From the NCBI GenBank assembly GCA_013044415.1, contig JABEUO010000211.1, positions 1 to 6,556 of the forward strand: a stretch of DNA of 6,556 nt. Reading direction: 5' to 3'. This DNA comes from Acidimicrobiaceae bacterium (GTDB taxonomy: Bacteria; Actinomycetota; Acidimicrobiia; Acidimicrobiales; Acidimicrobiaceae). The translations under genes were made by a program, and so were the position numbers. This document shows, piece after piece, positions 1 to 6,473 of the stretch (position 1 is the first letter of the stretch; each line of letters starts with the position of its first letter). The notes beneath the pieces were generated by a model. It worked only from the letters and a program-made list of their open reading frames with translations. It did no database searches and had not been told where the DNA came from.

Positions 1-140
1 CCACCATCGCCAGCTAAGAAAACAGATAGATATGTAGTCGGCTGCTGCTTCCTTTCAACAGTGAGCCTCCGGAGCACCCGAGCAGAAATAGCGCTCTACC
101 CAGAATTTCGACTTGCCTAATTAAAGCTGGATCGATTCGG

Positions 141-1754
141 TTATGCCATGGCGATCAGCTCGAGGTAGTCGTCGCCATAGAAATCGACTGATCCGTCGGG
201 CATGACAATTACCTTGTCGGGGGACAACTCCGCCGCAAACTCCTCGTCGTGGGTAACCACCAGCATCGTACCTGGCCAGGTGGCCAATGCTTTCCCTACC
301 GCCACTCTTGATTCTGGATCCAAGTTATTTGTAGGCTCATCCAACAAAAGCAAATTATGCTGGCCTGCAACGAGGAGTGTAAGGGATAGCTTGGTCTTTT
401 CACCCCCAGACAGAGTTCCAGCAGGCTGGAAAATTACGTCTCCCACTAGTCCAAAACTGGCCAACATAGAGCGCAGTTCGGTATTTGTTCCGGTCGCCTT
501 CGACTGAACGAGCTCAAGTGGCGATTTGTTGTAATCCAGATTCTCGTGCTCTTGGGCATAATATCCTGGCGATACCTGGTAGCCAAAGGATATCGACCCA
601 AAATCAGGTTGGATTTCTCCATAAATTAGCTTCAACAGGGTGGTCTTCCCGGCACCATTCAGACCGACTATTAGCCAGCGCTCTCCCCTGGACATAGCCA
701 AGTTCACGTCTTCGAATACCCCATGCCCTCCAAAGCCCTTGCAGAGGTTCGTAACGGTCAATACGTCTCGTCCACTCGGAGGAGGGTCCTTCAATTTGGC
801 GCTCACTTTGGTTTGATACGACGCAAGGGGGGCAATTACCTTGTCTTCGAGCCGATCGACCCTCTTATCTAGTGTCTTTGCAATCCTCGCCCTTTTTGAG
901 GTTTGATGTCGCATTGCATCAGCGAGTGTATCTAACCTAGTGATCTCGTGTTGAAGCCGCTCCGCCTGTTTAGCGGCGCGCTGCTTGTCGAGCTCCCGGG
1001 CCTTTTTGTACTGGGTAAACGTACCCTTGTATTCGGTAAGTTCGCCATCGCCCTGGGCTCTTTCCAAATGAAATATTCGAGTTATCGCTTCGTCTAAGAG
1101 CATCAGGTCATGACTTACGACAACTAGTGCGCCACGGTAGGCACGCATAAAATTCAATAACCAACTCTTTGAGTCGAGGTCAAGGTGATTTGTCGGCTCG
1201 TCGAGCAAAAGCAGGTCACTTCCGGCAAAGAGTATCCTCGCCAGCTCGACCCTTCGTCTTTCACCGCCAGAAAGTGTTCCGATTTTCATCGAAAATCGAC
1301 TCTCTTGGAGACCTAGTCCACTAAGAATCTTCTTGGCTTCAGACTCTGCCTGATAGCCGTCCAAGTTAGCAAACTCGTCTTGCTTTTTTGAATATTTCCT
1401 GATATTTGCTTCACTTGGGTCAGACTCAAGGAGCAGACGGAGCCGCTCAAGTTGTGCTGAAATCTCATCGAGGCCTTTGCCGGATATGACCCGAGAAACC
1501 ACCGACGCTTCTGCGATGGCAAGATCGGCCTTGGGTTCTTGGTTGAGGTAGCCGACCTGACCAACCCTCTGTATGGTACCGGATGCCGGGGCGACCTCGC
1601 CTCCAAGCACGCGTAACATCGACGTCTTACCCGCCCCATTCCGACCGACGATCCCGACCTTCTCCCCGGGATTTACGCGAAAGGAAACACCGTTTACGAT
1701 AAATTTTCCGGCAACTTCGACTGAGAGGGAATCGGCTATCAACATGGCCGACAC
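141..1754 (-). CDS. ABC-F family ATP-binding protein (two ABC domains, no membrane segments)
   Basis: A 537-residue soluble protein with two ATP-binding cassettes. Domain 1 has Walker A GRNGAGKT (37-44), signature LSGGE (161-165), Walker B LLLLDEPT with catalytic Glu186, and H-loop His215. Domain 2 has GLNGAGKT (364-371), LSGGE (448-452), LLLLDEPT with Glu473, and THD (501-503). The charged, helical stretch at about 235-320 is the interdomain linker typical of ABC-F proteins. The family acts on ribosomes (EttA-like translation factors, antibiotic-protection factors) rather than in transport; which subtype this is cannot be told from motifs. The length is normal and both sites look active. The start is GTG, with an in-frame TAG two codons upstream; an ATG three codons further in is an alternative, and neither has a convincing Shine-Dalgarno sequence. 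The gene begins 30 bp after the Rv2466c-like gene, so co-transcription is likely. Confidence 0.95.
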   Translation of the reverse strand: MSAMLIADSLSVEVAGKFIVNGVSFRVNPGEKVGIVGRNGAGKTSMLRVLGGEVAPASGTIQRVGQVGYLNQEPKADLAIAEASVVSRVISGKGLDEISAQLERLRLLLESDPSEANIRKYSKKQDEFANLDGYQAESEAKKILSGLGLQESRFSMKIGTLSGGERRRVELARILFAGSDLLLLDEPTNHLDLDSKSWLLNFMRAYRGALVVVSHDLMLLDEAITRIFHLERAQGDGELTEYKGTFTQYKKARELDKQRAAKQAERLQHEITRLDTLADAMRHQTSKRARIAKTLDKRVDRLEDKVIAPLASYQTKVSAKLKDPPPSGRDVLTVTNLCKGFGGHGVFEDVNLAMSRGERWLIVGLNGAGKTTLLKLIYGEIQPDFGSISFGYQVSPGYYAQEHENLDYNKSPLELVQSKATGTNTELRSMLASFGLVGDVIFQPAGTLSGGEKTKLSLTLLVAGQHNLLLLDEPTNNLDPESRVAVGKALATWPGTMLVVTHDEEFAAELSPDKVIVMPDGSVDFYGDDYLELIAMA

Positions 1755-1784
1755 ATTCTAACTGCCCAAACGATTCGACCTAGC

Positions 1785-2414
1785 CTAAAGGAAGCTCGGT
1801 GGGAAGCGCAACGACCTCTTCACCTCGGCGAATCCCGGAAAAGACGCAAAGGTTTTGTATGCCTCAAATAGCCGCAACGCGTCATCACCCTTAGGGATAG
1901 AGCTCATCACTGGACCGAAAAAGGAGACATCTTCGTGGCTTGATAGAGAAATGATAGGAGTACCCACATCTCGCCCCGTCCTCGAAAGCGCTAGCTCCGT
2001 CTCTTCCTTGATCGTTGAATCGAAACGAACCTCATCCATAGCCTCTTCCATGCTTTCCGGAAGATCGGCGGCACGAAGAATCGGCTCGATCGACCCACCA
2101 TTGAGATAGGTTTCCCTGTTCGAATTAGTGTGGATTTCTCGACCAGCGGCCGAGTAAAACCTCGCAACCGCCTCATTCCCACCCTCATCGCGGGCGAGCG
2201 CAGCGACACGCAAGAGCTTATGGCCGAGCCCGTGTATCTCGGGATAACGGGGTGGGAAATTCAATGCGTAGTTCTTGCCTGCATTTAGTTCACGCAGTGA
2301 AATGAACCTCCAGGTACACTTTACCGCACTCTGGTCAACTAGCTCCTCTACCCACCTTGAGCTGATCCAAGCCCAAGGACAAATTGGATCGAAGAAGAAC
2401 TCGATGCTCTCCAA
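1785..2414 (-). CDS. DsbA-family thioredoxin-fold protein, Rv2466c-like (mycothiol-dependent nitroreductase family), monothiol variant
   Basis: A 209-residue cytoplasmic protein with no signal peptide. The N-terminal strand and active site read FFFDPICPWAW (6-16), closely matching the FWFDPLCPWCW of Mycobacterium tuberculosis Rv2466c as I recall it. Other shared landmarks are ISSRW (17-21), the cis-proline loop VGTP (150-153), FFGPVMSSIPKG (165-176) and TFASFPGF (188-195). Rv2466c is a mycothiol-dependent oxidoreductase that reduces nitro compounds and answers oxidative stress. Here the active site is CPWA: Cys12 is kept but the resolving cysteine is Ala15, so the protein should work by a monothiol mechanism with a low-molecular-weight thiol. 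The only other cysteine is Cys33. The start is TTG, supported by AGGGG six bases upstream. Family assignment is firm; the physiological substrate is unknown. It probably shares a transcript with the ABC-F gene downstream. Confidence 0.9.
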   Translation of the reverse strand: MESIEFFFDPICPWAWISSRWVEELVDQSAVKCTWRFISLRELNAGKNYALNFPPRYPEIHGLGHKLLRVAALARDEGGNEAVARFYSAAGREIHTNSNRETYLNGGSIEPILRAADLPESMEEAMDEVRFDSTIKEETELALSRTGRDVGTPIISLSSHEDVSFFGPVMSSIPKGDDALRLFEAYKTFASFPGFAEVKRSLRFPPSFL

Positions 2415-2420
2415 AACTGG

Positions 2421-2425
2421 CCCCT
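2421..2425 (-). promoter_or_regulatory. Ribosome binding site deciding the TTG start of the Rv2466c-like gene
   Basis: AGGGG on the minus strand lies six bases before the TTG at 2412-2414. It is the only purine-rich motif at a proper distance, and the next residues (ESIEFFFDP) run straight into the conserved first strand. This supports TTG as the true start. Confidence 0.6.
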
Positions 2426-2443
2426 ATTTCTCGTCAAACCCGC

Positions 2444-2467
2444 AGGACCCGGGAATCTCCGGGTCCT
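2444..2467. terminator. Perfect 9-bp hairpin between the molybdopterin subunit gene and the Rv2466c-like gene
   Basis: AGGACCCGG (2444-2452) and CCGGGTCCT (2459-2467) are exact reverse complements separated by a six-base loop, GAATCT. The stem is GC-rich and stable. It lies after the stop of the upstream gene and 30 bp before the start of the next one, so it could end transcription of the former or structure the leader of the latter. The base run after the stem holds only three T on the minus strand (GCGGGTTTGACG) and is also weak on the plus strand, so a classical intrinsic terminator is not clear. Confidence 0.45.
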
Positions 2468-2478
2468 CGTTTACTTCC

Positions 2479-2504
2479 AACAAAACTCGTACCCGGCTAC
2501 TTCC
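2479..2504 (-). promoter_or_regulatory. Candidate ECF-sigma (SigH/SigR-type) promoter for the Rv2466c-like gene
   Basis: Read on the minus strand, GGGAAG (2505-2500) is followed after 18 bases by GTTGG (2481-2477). Actinobacterial SigH/SigR promoters have the form GGAAT-N18/19-GTT, so the GGAA and GTT cores and their spacing match while the fifth base of the -35 element does not. Transcription would begin at about 2470, just before the 9-bp hairpin, and give a leader of roughly 55 bases. Rv2466c belongs to the SigH stress regulon, which makes the match relevant. Such a short motif can also arise by chance. Confidence 0.3.
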
Positions 2505-2545
2505 CGTCGCACGAGCGTTTTTCTTCCGGTCTCCATCACCGGCTA

Positions 2546-2599
2546 ACCTCAATTACCGACTAGACCTCAATTACCGACTAGACCTCAATTACCGGCTAA
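2546..2599. repeat. 18-bp tandem repeat overlapping the stop codon of the molybdopterin subunit gene
   Basis: Plus-strand units ACCTCAATTACCGACTAG at 2546-2563 and 2564-2581 are identical. A third at 2582-2599 differs at two positions (GGCTAA instead of GACTAG at its end). Degenerate relatives flank it: ACCGGCTA at 2538-2545, one base short of phase, and the end of the coding sequence itself (2596-2613), where GAAGTTGACGTTTAG resembles ATTGAGGTCTAG of the repeat. Each full unit carries a TAG on the minus strand; those at 2578-2580 and 2560-2562 are in frame with the real stop at 2596-2598. It looks like slippage or a local duplication of the gene's last codons. Confidence 0.85.
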
Positions 2600-5010
2600 A
2601 CGTCAACTTCGCTCGCCGCGGCTAGGTTAGCCGACCCTCTAATCGGGAGGCTTTCAAAGACGGATGGGGGCTCTCTCCAGAGTGAATTTCTATTCTCCTC
2701 CGCATTTGACACAGCCCGCCAAATCTTCTCCGGAGTGCACGGCATGTCAATATGCACAATCCCCAGATGACTTAAGGCATCAATCACGGCGTTGTGGACA
2801 GCTGGCATAGCTCCGATCGTTCCCGATTCGCCGATACCCTTGGCTCCTAAGGGGTTCAATGGAGTTGGAGTCTCTGTGTTTGCAGTCTCATAGGAGCAAA
2901 ACTCGGCCGCACTCGGCAGAGCATAGTCAGCAAAATTGGTCGTTATTGGGTTGCCACTCTCGTCGTAACGAATCTCCTCCCACAAGACTTGAGAAATTCC
3001 CTGAGCGATACCGCCGTGCTGTTGGCCGTTGACGATTAGTGGATTCAACACCCTCCCACAGTCATCGACCGCTACGTGCCTGATCGGCTTGACCTCGCCA
3101 GTCTCTATGTCCACTTCTACAACAGAGAGATGGGCGCCAAAAGGAAAGCTAGGCGAGAGCTGAGAAAAGTCGAAATCAACATCCAACACCGACCTTTCCG
3201 ACGCTGAGTCCCCTTCAGACATTGCATAGATTTCGGTCCATTCCAGCCTTGACGCAGGTACCCCAGCAACCTGGAGCCCGCCGAGGTCGGAGACGACGAT
3301 GTCGTCCACTGAGGCCTCAAGGTGTTTTGCGGCGAGTTCCTTAGCGGTCTCCAGAACCAAATCCGCCGCTCCAGCAATTGCTGAGCCACCAATCTGCAGG
3401 GACCTTGAGCCACCGGTACCAGATCCTCGTGGTACCAAGTCGGTATCCGATTGCACCAACTTAATCTTCTCAAGCGCAATTCCCAACTTGTCAGCAACGA
3501 TCATCGCAAAGGAGGTTGCGTGCCCCTGGCCATGGGAAGAAGTTCCAACTCGAAGAGTCGCCGAACCGTCTGGTTCTATCCTGACCGAACCATACTCAGA
3601 GCCACTTCCACCTGCGGTAATCTCAACATAGCTAGAGATTCCAATTCCAAGTAACTTCCTGGAGCCCTGTTCAATTCTCCTCTTCTGCTCTTTGCGAAGC
3701 TCTCCATATCCCGACATCTCCACGGCCTTATCGAGAGCGAGGCGATAGTCGCCAATGTCGTAAACGGTCCCCATTCTGGTCGTGTAGGGGAAGGAATCCT
3801 TGGATATAAAGTTCATTCGCCGAAGTTCTACCGGATCTATCCCAAGCCCATCTGCTGCGATATCCATCATCCGCTCTAGAAATGCGGCAGCCTCAGGACG
3901 GCCTGCTCCGCGAAATGCTCCAACGGGAGTAGTGTTGGTAACGGCTACCGCAGCATCGTAAGAGATCTTCGGTATCTCGTACACCCCTTGGGCCATTGCA
4001 CGGGTGGATCCAAGCGGAAGGCCACCCCCAAAGCCGGCATAGGCTCCCGAGTCACCTATAATCCTCGCCCTTAACCCAGAGATCTTTCCATCTTTATGGA
4101 AGCCCATTTCGATATATTGGACCTGTCCTCGACCATGGGGCATTGCCACCATATTCTCAGATCTGGTCTCTACCCACTTCAGAGGTCTATTTAGCTTGAT
4201 GCTCGCCGCCACAACGACGCTATGCTCAGCTGTCGATCCAGCTTTTCCTCCGAAAGCTCCACCTACGTTTGGTGCTATCACCCTTATTTGCGAGGGGTCG
4301 ATGGACAGCACTTTAGAAATTATCCCCTTAAACCCGTGGGGCATCTGCGTAGACAGATAGACAACGTGTCGAGAATCGTCGGGGAGCTGGCCATCGGGAA
4401 GGCGAGTAACCGAGCCCGAAGGTATCGACAAGATGGCGTTGCCCTCCATCGGGGCTACCGCTACACGTTGGTTGACAAACCTAGCCCGGAAAACTACGTC
4501 CGCATCATCCAGAGCACCCTCACCGAGGCTATCGCGAAATCCGCCGGCAAGATTCCCTCGTAGTCCTTCATAGAGAACCCCTGCACCGTCGGATAATGCG
4601 TCCTCGGCATCGACTAACGGATCCAATACCTCATAATCGACCTCTATGAGATCCGCAGCATCTATCGCCTCTCGCTTGGAACTCGCCACTACAGCGACGA
4701 TGGGATCACCCACAAACTGGACCTTTTCCTTGGCCAGAGGAGGACGAATCGCCTTGTCATTCAGGGCAAAAAATGCGTGGTGTGACGGGAGATTCAAATC
4801 TTCAGCTCGATAGACGGCGATGACTCCTGGAAAAAGCTCGGCCGCTTTGGTGTCTATCGATACAATTCGAGCGTGGGCGAAGATAGAGCGTACGAACACC
4901 ACATGGGCTAGCCCATCTACCTTCAAAGAATCTACATACGTCGTATTTCCCGTCAGTAAATCTGGATCTTCAATCCTATTCACCGATGTTCCGAGTATCG
5001 ATCCTGCCAC
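2596..5010 (-). CDS. Xanthine dehydrogenase family, molybdopterin-binding large subunit (CoxL-like, not form I CO dehydrogenase)
   Basis: An 804-residue protein with the full set of molybdenum hydroxylase large-subunit motifs: the N-terminal 'hammerhead' region (about 15-130), molybdopterin-contact GGAFGGK (250-256), the active-site loop AFRGAGR (365-371), HGQGH (493-497), GTGGSRSLQIGG (531-542) and GIGESG (725-730) with Glu728 as the expected catalytic base. Bona fide form I CO dehydrogenase carries AYxCSFR in this loop, so the AFRGAGR version points to the 'form II'/hydroxylase-like relatives of unknown substrate. Such enzymes hydroxylate heterocycles or aldehydes and work with FeS and FAD partners, none of which is adjacent here. 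The length is normal and there is no signal peptide. The start is GTG, with AGAGG seven bases upstream. The stop codon sits inside an 18-bp tandem repeat. An MFS gene lies 118 bp upstream. Confidence 0.95.
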   Translation of the reverse strand: MAGSILGTSVNRIEDPDLLTGNTTYVDSLKVDGLAHVVFVRSIFAHARIVSIDTKAAELFPGVIAVYRAEDLNLPSHHAFFALNDKAIRPPLAKEKVQFVGDPIVAVVASSKREAIDAADLIEVDYEVLDPLVDAEDALSDGAGVLYEGLRGNLAGGFRDSLGEGALDDADVVFRARFVNQRVAVAPMEGNAILSIPSGSVTRLPDGQLPDDSRHVVYLSTQMPHGFKGIISKVLSIDPSQIRVIAPNVGGAFGGKAGSTAEHSVVVAASIKLNRPLKWVETRSENMVAMPHGRGQVQYIEMGFHKDGKISGLRARIIGDSGAYAGFGGGLPLGSTRAMAQGVYEIPKISYDAAVAVTNTTPVGAFRGAGRPEAAAFLERMMDIAADGLGIDPVELRRMNFISKDSFPYTTRMGTVYDIGDYRLALDKAVEMSGYGELRKEQKRRIEQGSRKLLGIGISSYVEITAGGSGSEYGSVRIEPDGSATLRVGTSSHGQGHATSFAMIVADKLGIALEKIKLVQSDTDLVPRGSGTGGSRSLQIGGSAIAGAADLVLETAKELAAKHLEASVDDIVVSDLGGLQVAGVPASRLEWTEIYAMSEGDSASERSVLDVDFDFSQLSPSFPFGAHLSVVEVDIETGEVKPIRHVAVDDCGRVLNPLIVNGQQHGGIAQGISQVLWEEIRYDESGNPITTNFADYALPSAAEFCSYETANTETPTPLNPLGAKGIGESGTIGAMPAVHNAVIDALSHLGIVHIDMPCTPEKIWRAVSNAEENRNSLWREPPSVFESLPIRGSANLAAASEVDV

Positions 5011-5017
5011 GTGCGTA

Positions 5018-5022
5018 CCTCT
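5018..5022 (-). promoter_or_regulatory. Ribosome binding site for the GTG start of the molybdopterin subunit gene
   Basis: GAAGAGG on the minus strand, with its AGAGG core at 5018-5022, ends seven bases before the GTG at 5008-5010. It supports this GTG as the start. The protein then reads AGSILGTSVNRIEDPDLLTG, the usual beginning of the family. The MFS gene upstream has the same AGAGG core. Confidence 0.6.
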
Positions 5023-5128
5023 TCCAATACCTAAAAATACTTCTTCGAATCCAACGATATAACGGAGTCATCAAACCCGACGCCAGGGCTTAGCCCCTAA
5101 GTCTCCAAAGCTCCGGTCGGAACCCGAG

Positions 5129-6373
5129 CTAGCTGCCCGTCTTCCGTGAAGCCGTTTCTCTAGACCTAATCAACAGCCGACGCCCAACAATAATTGCCGT
5201 AGCAGCCAAAATACCAGAGCAACTGGTGATAGTAAAGGCGAAGGAATACGAGACATGCTGCGCGATGGACCCAACCAAAAAAGGGCCGATCAATCCACCG
5301 AACCTTCCGCCAAGTTGTGTTATCCCCGTCGCAGTTGCTGGAGAATCCGCATGAGTACGTACGAGGGCGAAATTAAAAAGTCCATTCCAGCCCCATCCCG
5401 CCCCGAGCGCTACGGCAGCACCAAGGACAAATAGCCCTCTGTTCCCGAAATGCGCACTGTAGGCAAGCAGTAGATAGCCCCCAGCCCCGACGAGCATCAT
5501 CGTCGCCACGACAAAAAAATGACGACCCTCCCTCCTGTCTGCAAGGAGTCCCGTTAAAATCCTCACGGTCACCGCCGTTGCCCCGGCGAGTGCGGCGACC
5601 AGTCCGGCACCGGCCTTTGATATACCGACCGAAACCGCTGCGGTTGTCACAAATGCAACCATCCCCGAAGCGGCCATAACTCCCAGCCCAAATCCAATGC
5701 TGAGAACGACTAGTGGAACTAAGGCTACGTGCGCTCTAGTCTGACCCTTCGCTTGAATCCGTCGCTCATGCAGAGTCGTAGTTGGCTTTGGAACCAACAA
5801 AGCTGCAAGCAGGGCTAAAGCAGCTCCGGTCAAAAATGCATATCGCCATCCGATGGTGAGTGCAATTGCCGGAACGGCGAGACCACCCATAAGTGACGCA
5901 GCCGGAACGGCGGCTTGCTTGACGCCGAATGAAAGACCACGGTGATTTGGGTCAGACCTCTTAGACAGGAATAGATTCGATGCGGTAGCAACCGAAACAC
6001 TCACCATACCGCACGGCAAGAGGAGCAATGAAAGGCTAATCCAAGACTTCGCAAAGAGTGCAAGTAGTGTCAATAGAAGCGCCCCAGCCAGCGCAGCTAT
6101 TTTCAGTATCCTTATTCCGCCGATCCTCTCGGCGAGCATTCCAGAGGGAACCGACCACAAAGCAGCCCCGAGGTAGGAGATCGAAATTGCAATACCAAGT
6201 TCTGATGTCGACAGTTTGAGGCTGTCTCTTATCTCAACCGCCAGTGCTCCAACCAGAAAAGTTGGAAGCGATACCACCACAGTTACCGATACCGCTACGA
6301 CCAGATCTCGTAGGTGCCCCTTTGTTTCCACCACATGGTTAGGTGCTACAACTGCCTCATCTTCCTGGCTCAA
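5129..6373 (-). CDS. MFS transporter, 12 membrane segments, substrate unknown
   Basis: A hydrophobic protein of 414 residues from TTG, or 416 from GTG at 6379. In the 416-residue numbering, membrane segments fall near 24-46, 60-80, 91-110, 115-136, 153-176, 178-197, 219-245, 254-277, 287-306, 314-338, 359-378 and 380-400, with a basic central loop at 198-216. MFS motif A appears as GMLAERIGGIR (80-90) in the loop between segments 2 and 3, with a weaker echo, GLLADRREGR (277-286), between 8 and 9. GVKQAAVP (152-159) in segment 5 resembles CynX-like and related importers, but no substrate can be assigned. I prefer the TTG start because AGAGG lies five bases before it, whereas the GTG has no good site. 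The gene precedes the molybdopterin subunit gene by 118 bp, so uptake of that enzyme's substrate is a reasonable guess. Confidence 0.9.
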   Translation of the reverse strand: MSQEDEAVVAPNHVVETKGHLRDLVVAVSVTVVVSLPTFLVGALAVEIRDSLKLSTSELGIAISISYLGAALWSVPSGMLAERIGGIRILKIAALAGALLLTLLALFAKSWISLSLLLLPCGMVSVSVATASNLFLSKRSDPNHRGLSFGVKQAAVPAASLMGGLAVPAIALTIGWRYAFLTGAALALLAALLVPKPTTTLHERRIQAKGQTRAHVALVPLVVLSIGFGLGVMAASGMVAFVTTAAVSVGISKAGAGLVAALAGATAVTVRILTGLLADRREGRHFFVVATMMLVGAGGYLLLAYSAHFGNRGLFVLGAAVALGAGWGWNGLFNFALVRTHADSPATATGITQLGGRFGGLIGPFLVGSIAQHVSYSFAFTITSCSGILAATAIIVGRRLLIRSRETASRKTGS

Positions 6374-6378
6374 AAGCA

Positions 6379-6383
6379 CCTCT
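6379..6383 (-). promoter_or_regulatory. Ribosome binding site favouring TTG (6371-6373) over GTG (6377-6379) for the MFS gene
   Basis: AGAGG on the minus strand includes the first G of the upstream GTG, so it cannot serve that codon, but it is five bases before the TTG. The only other purine-rich motif, GGAG, is about 18 bases from the GTG. Two consecutive TGA codons in the same frame at about 6391-6396 bar any further extension. Confidence 0.5.
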
Positions 6384-6473
6384 TGTCTCAGTCATCACTC
6401 CACTCCCACAAAAACAGCAATGCCATAGCTGGGCTTTAAGTACTCAAAATGACGAGGCTCCCGACTGCCACGG

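Noticed and set aside
1..17. Open plus-strand codons ending in TAA at 15-17, as the tail of a convergent gene
   Set aside because: Five codons carry no usable information.
30..58. Minus-strand TTGAAA and ACATAT spaced by 17 bases, followed by an ATG at 5-7, as a promoter and start for a further gene
   Set aside because: The -10 element is poor, there is no ribosome binding site before the ATG, and only two codons are visible before the window ends.
2526..2542. Hairpin CCGGT / ACCGG with a seven-base loop next to the tandem repeat
   Set aside because: A five-pair stem is weak, and on the minus strand it is followed by A-rich, not T-rich, sequence. The ACCGG arm is part of a degenerate repeat unit.
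2275..2625. Plus-strand open frame whose end encodes a repeated NYRLDL peptide
   Set aside because: The repeats are just the translation of the DNA tandem repeat in another frame; the rest is antisense to the Rv2466c-like gene, with no family resemblance and no supporting start site.
4222..4563. Plus-strand open frame of 113 codons inside the molybdopterin subunit gene
   Set aside because: It is antisense to a well-conserved coding region and shows no recognisable domain.
5085..5098. Small near-palindrome (minus strand AGGGGCTAAGCCCT) between the MFS and molybdopterin subunit genes
   Set aside because: The stem is only about five pairs with a bulge and is not followed by a T-run, so it does not qualify as a terminator.
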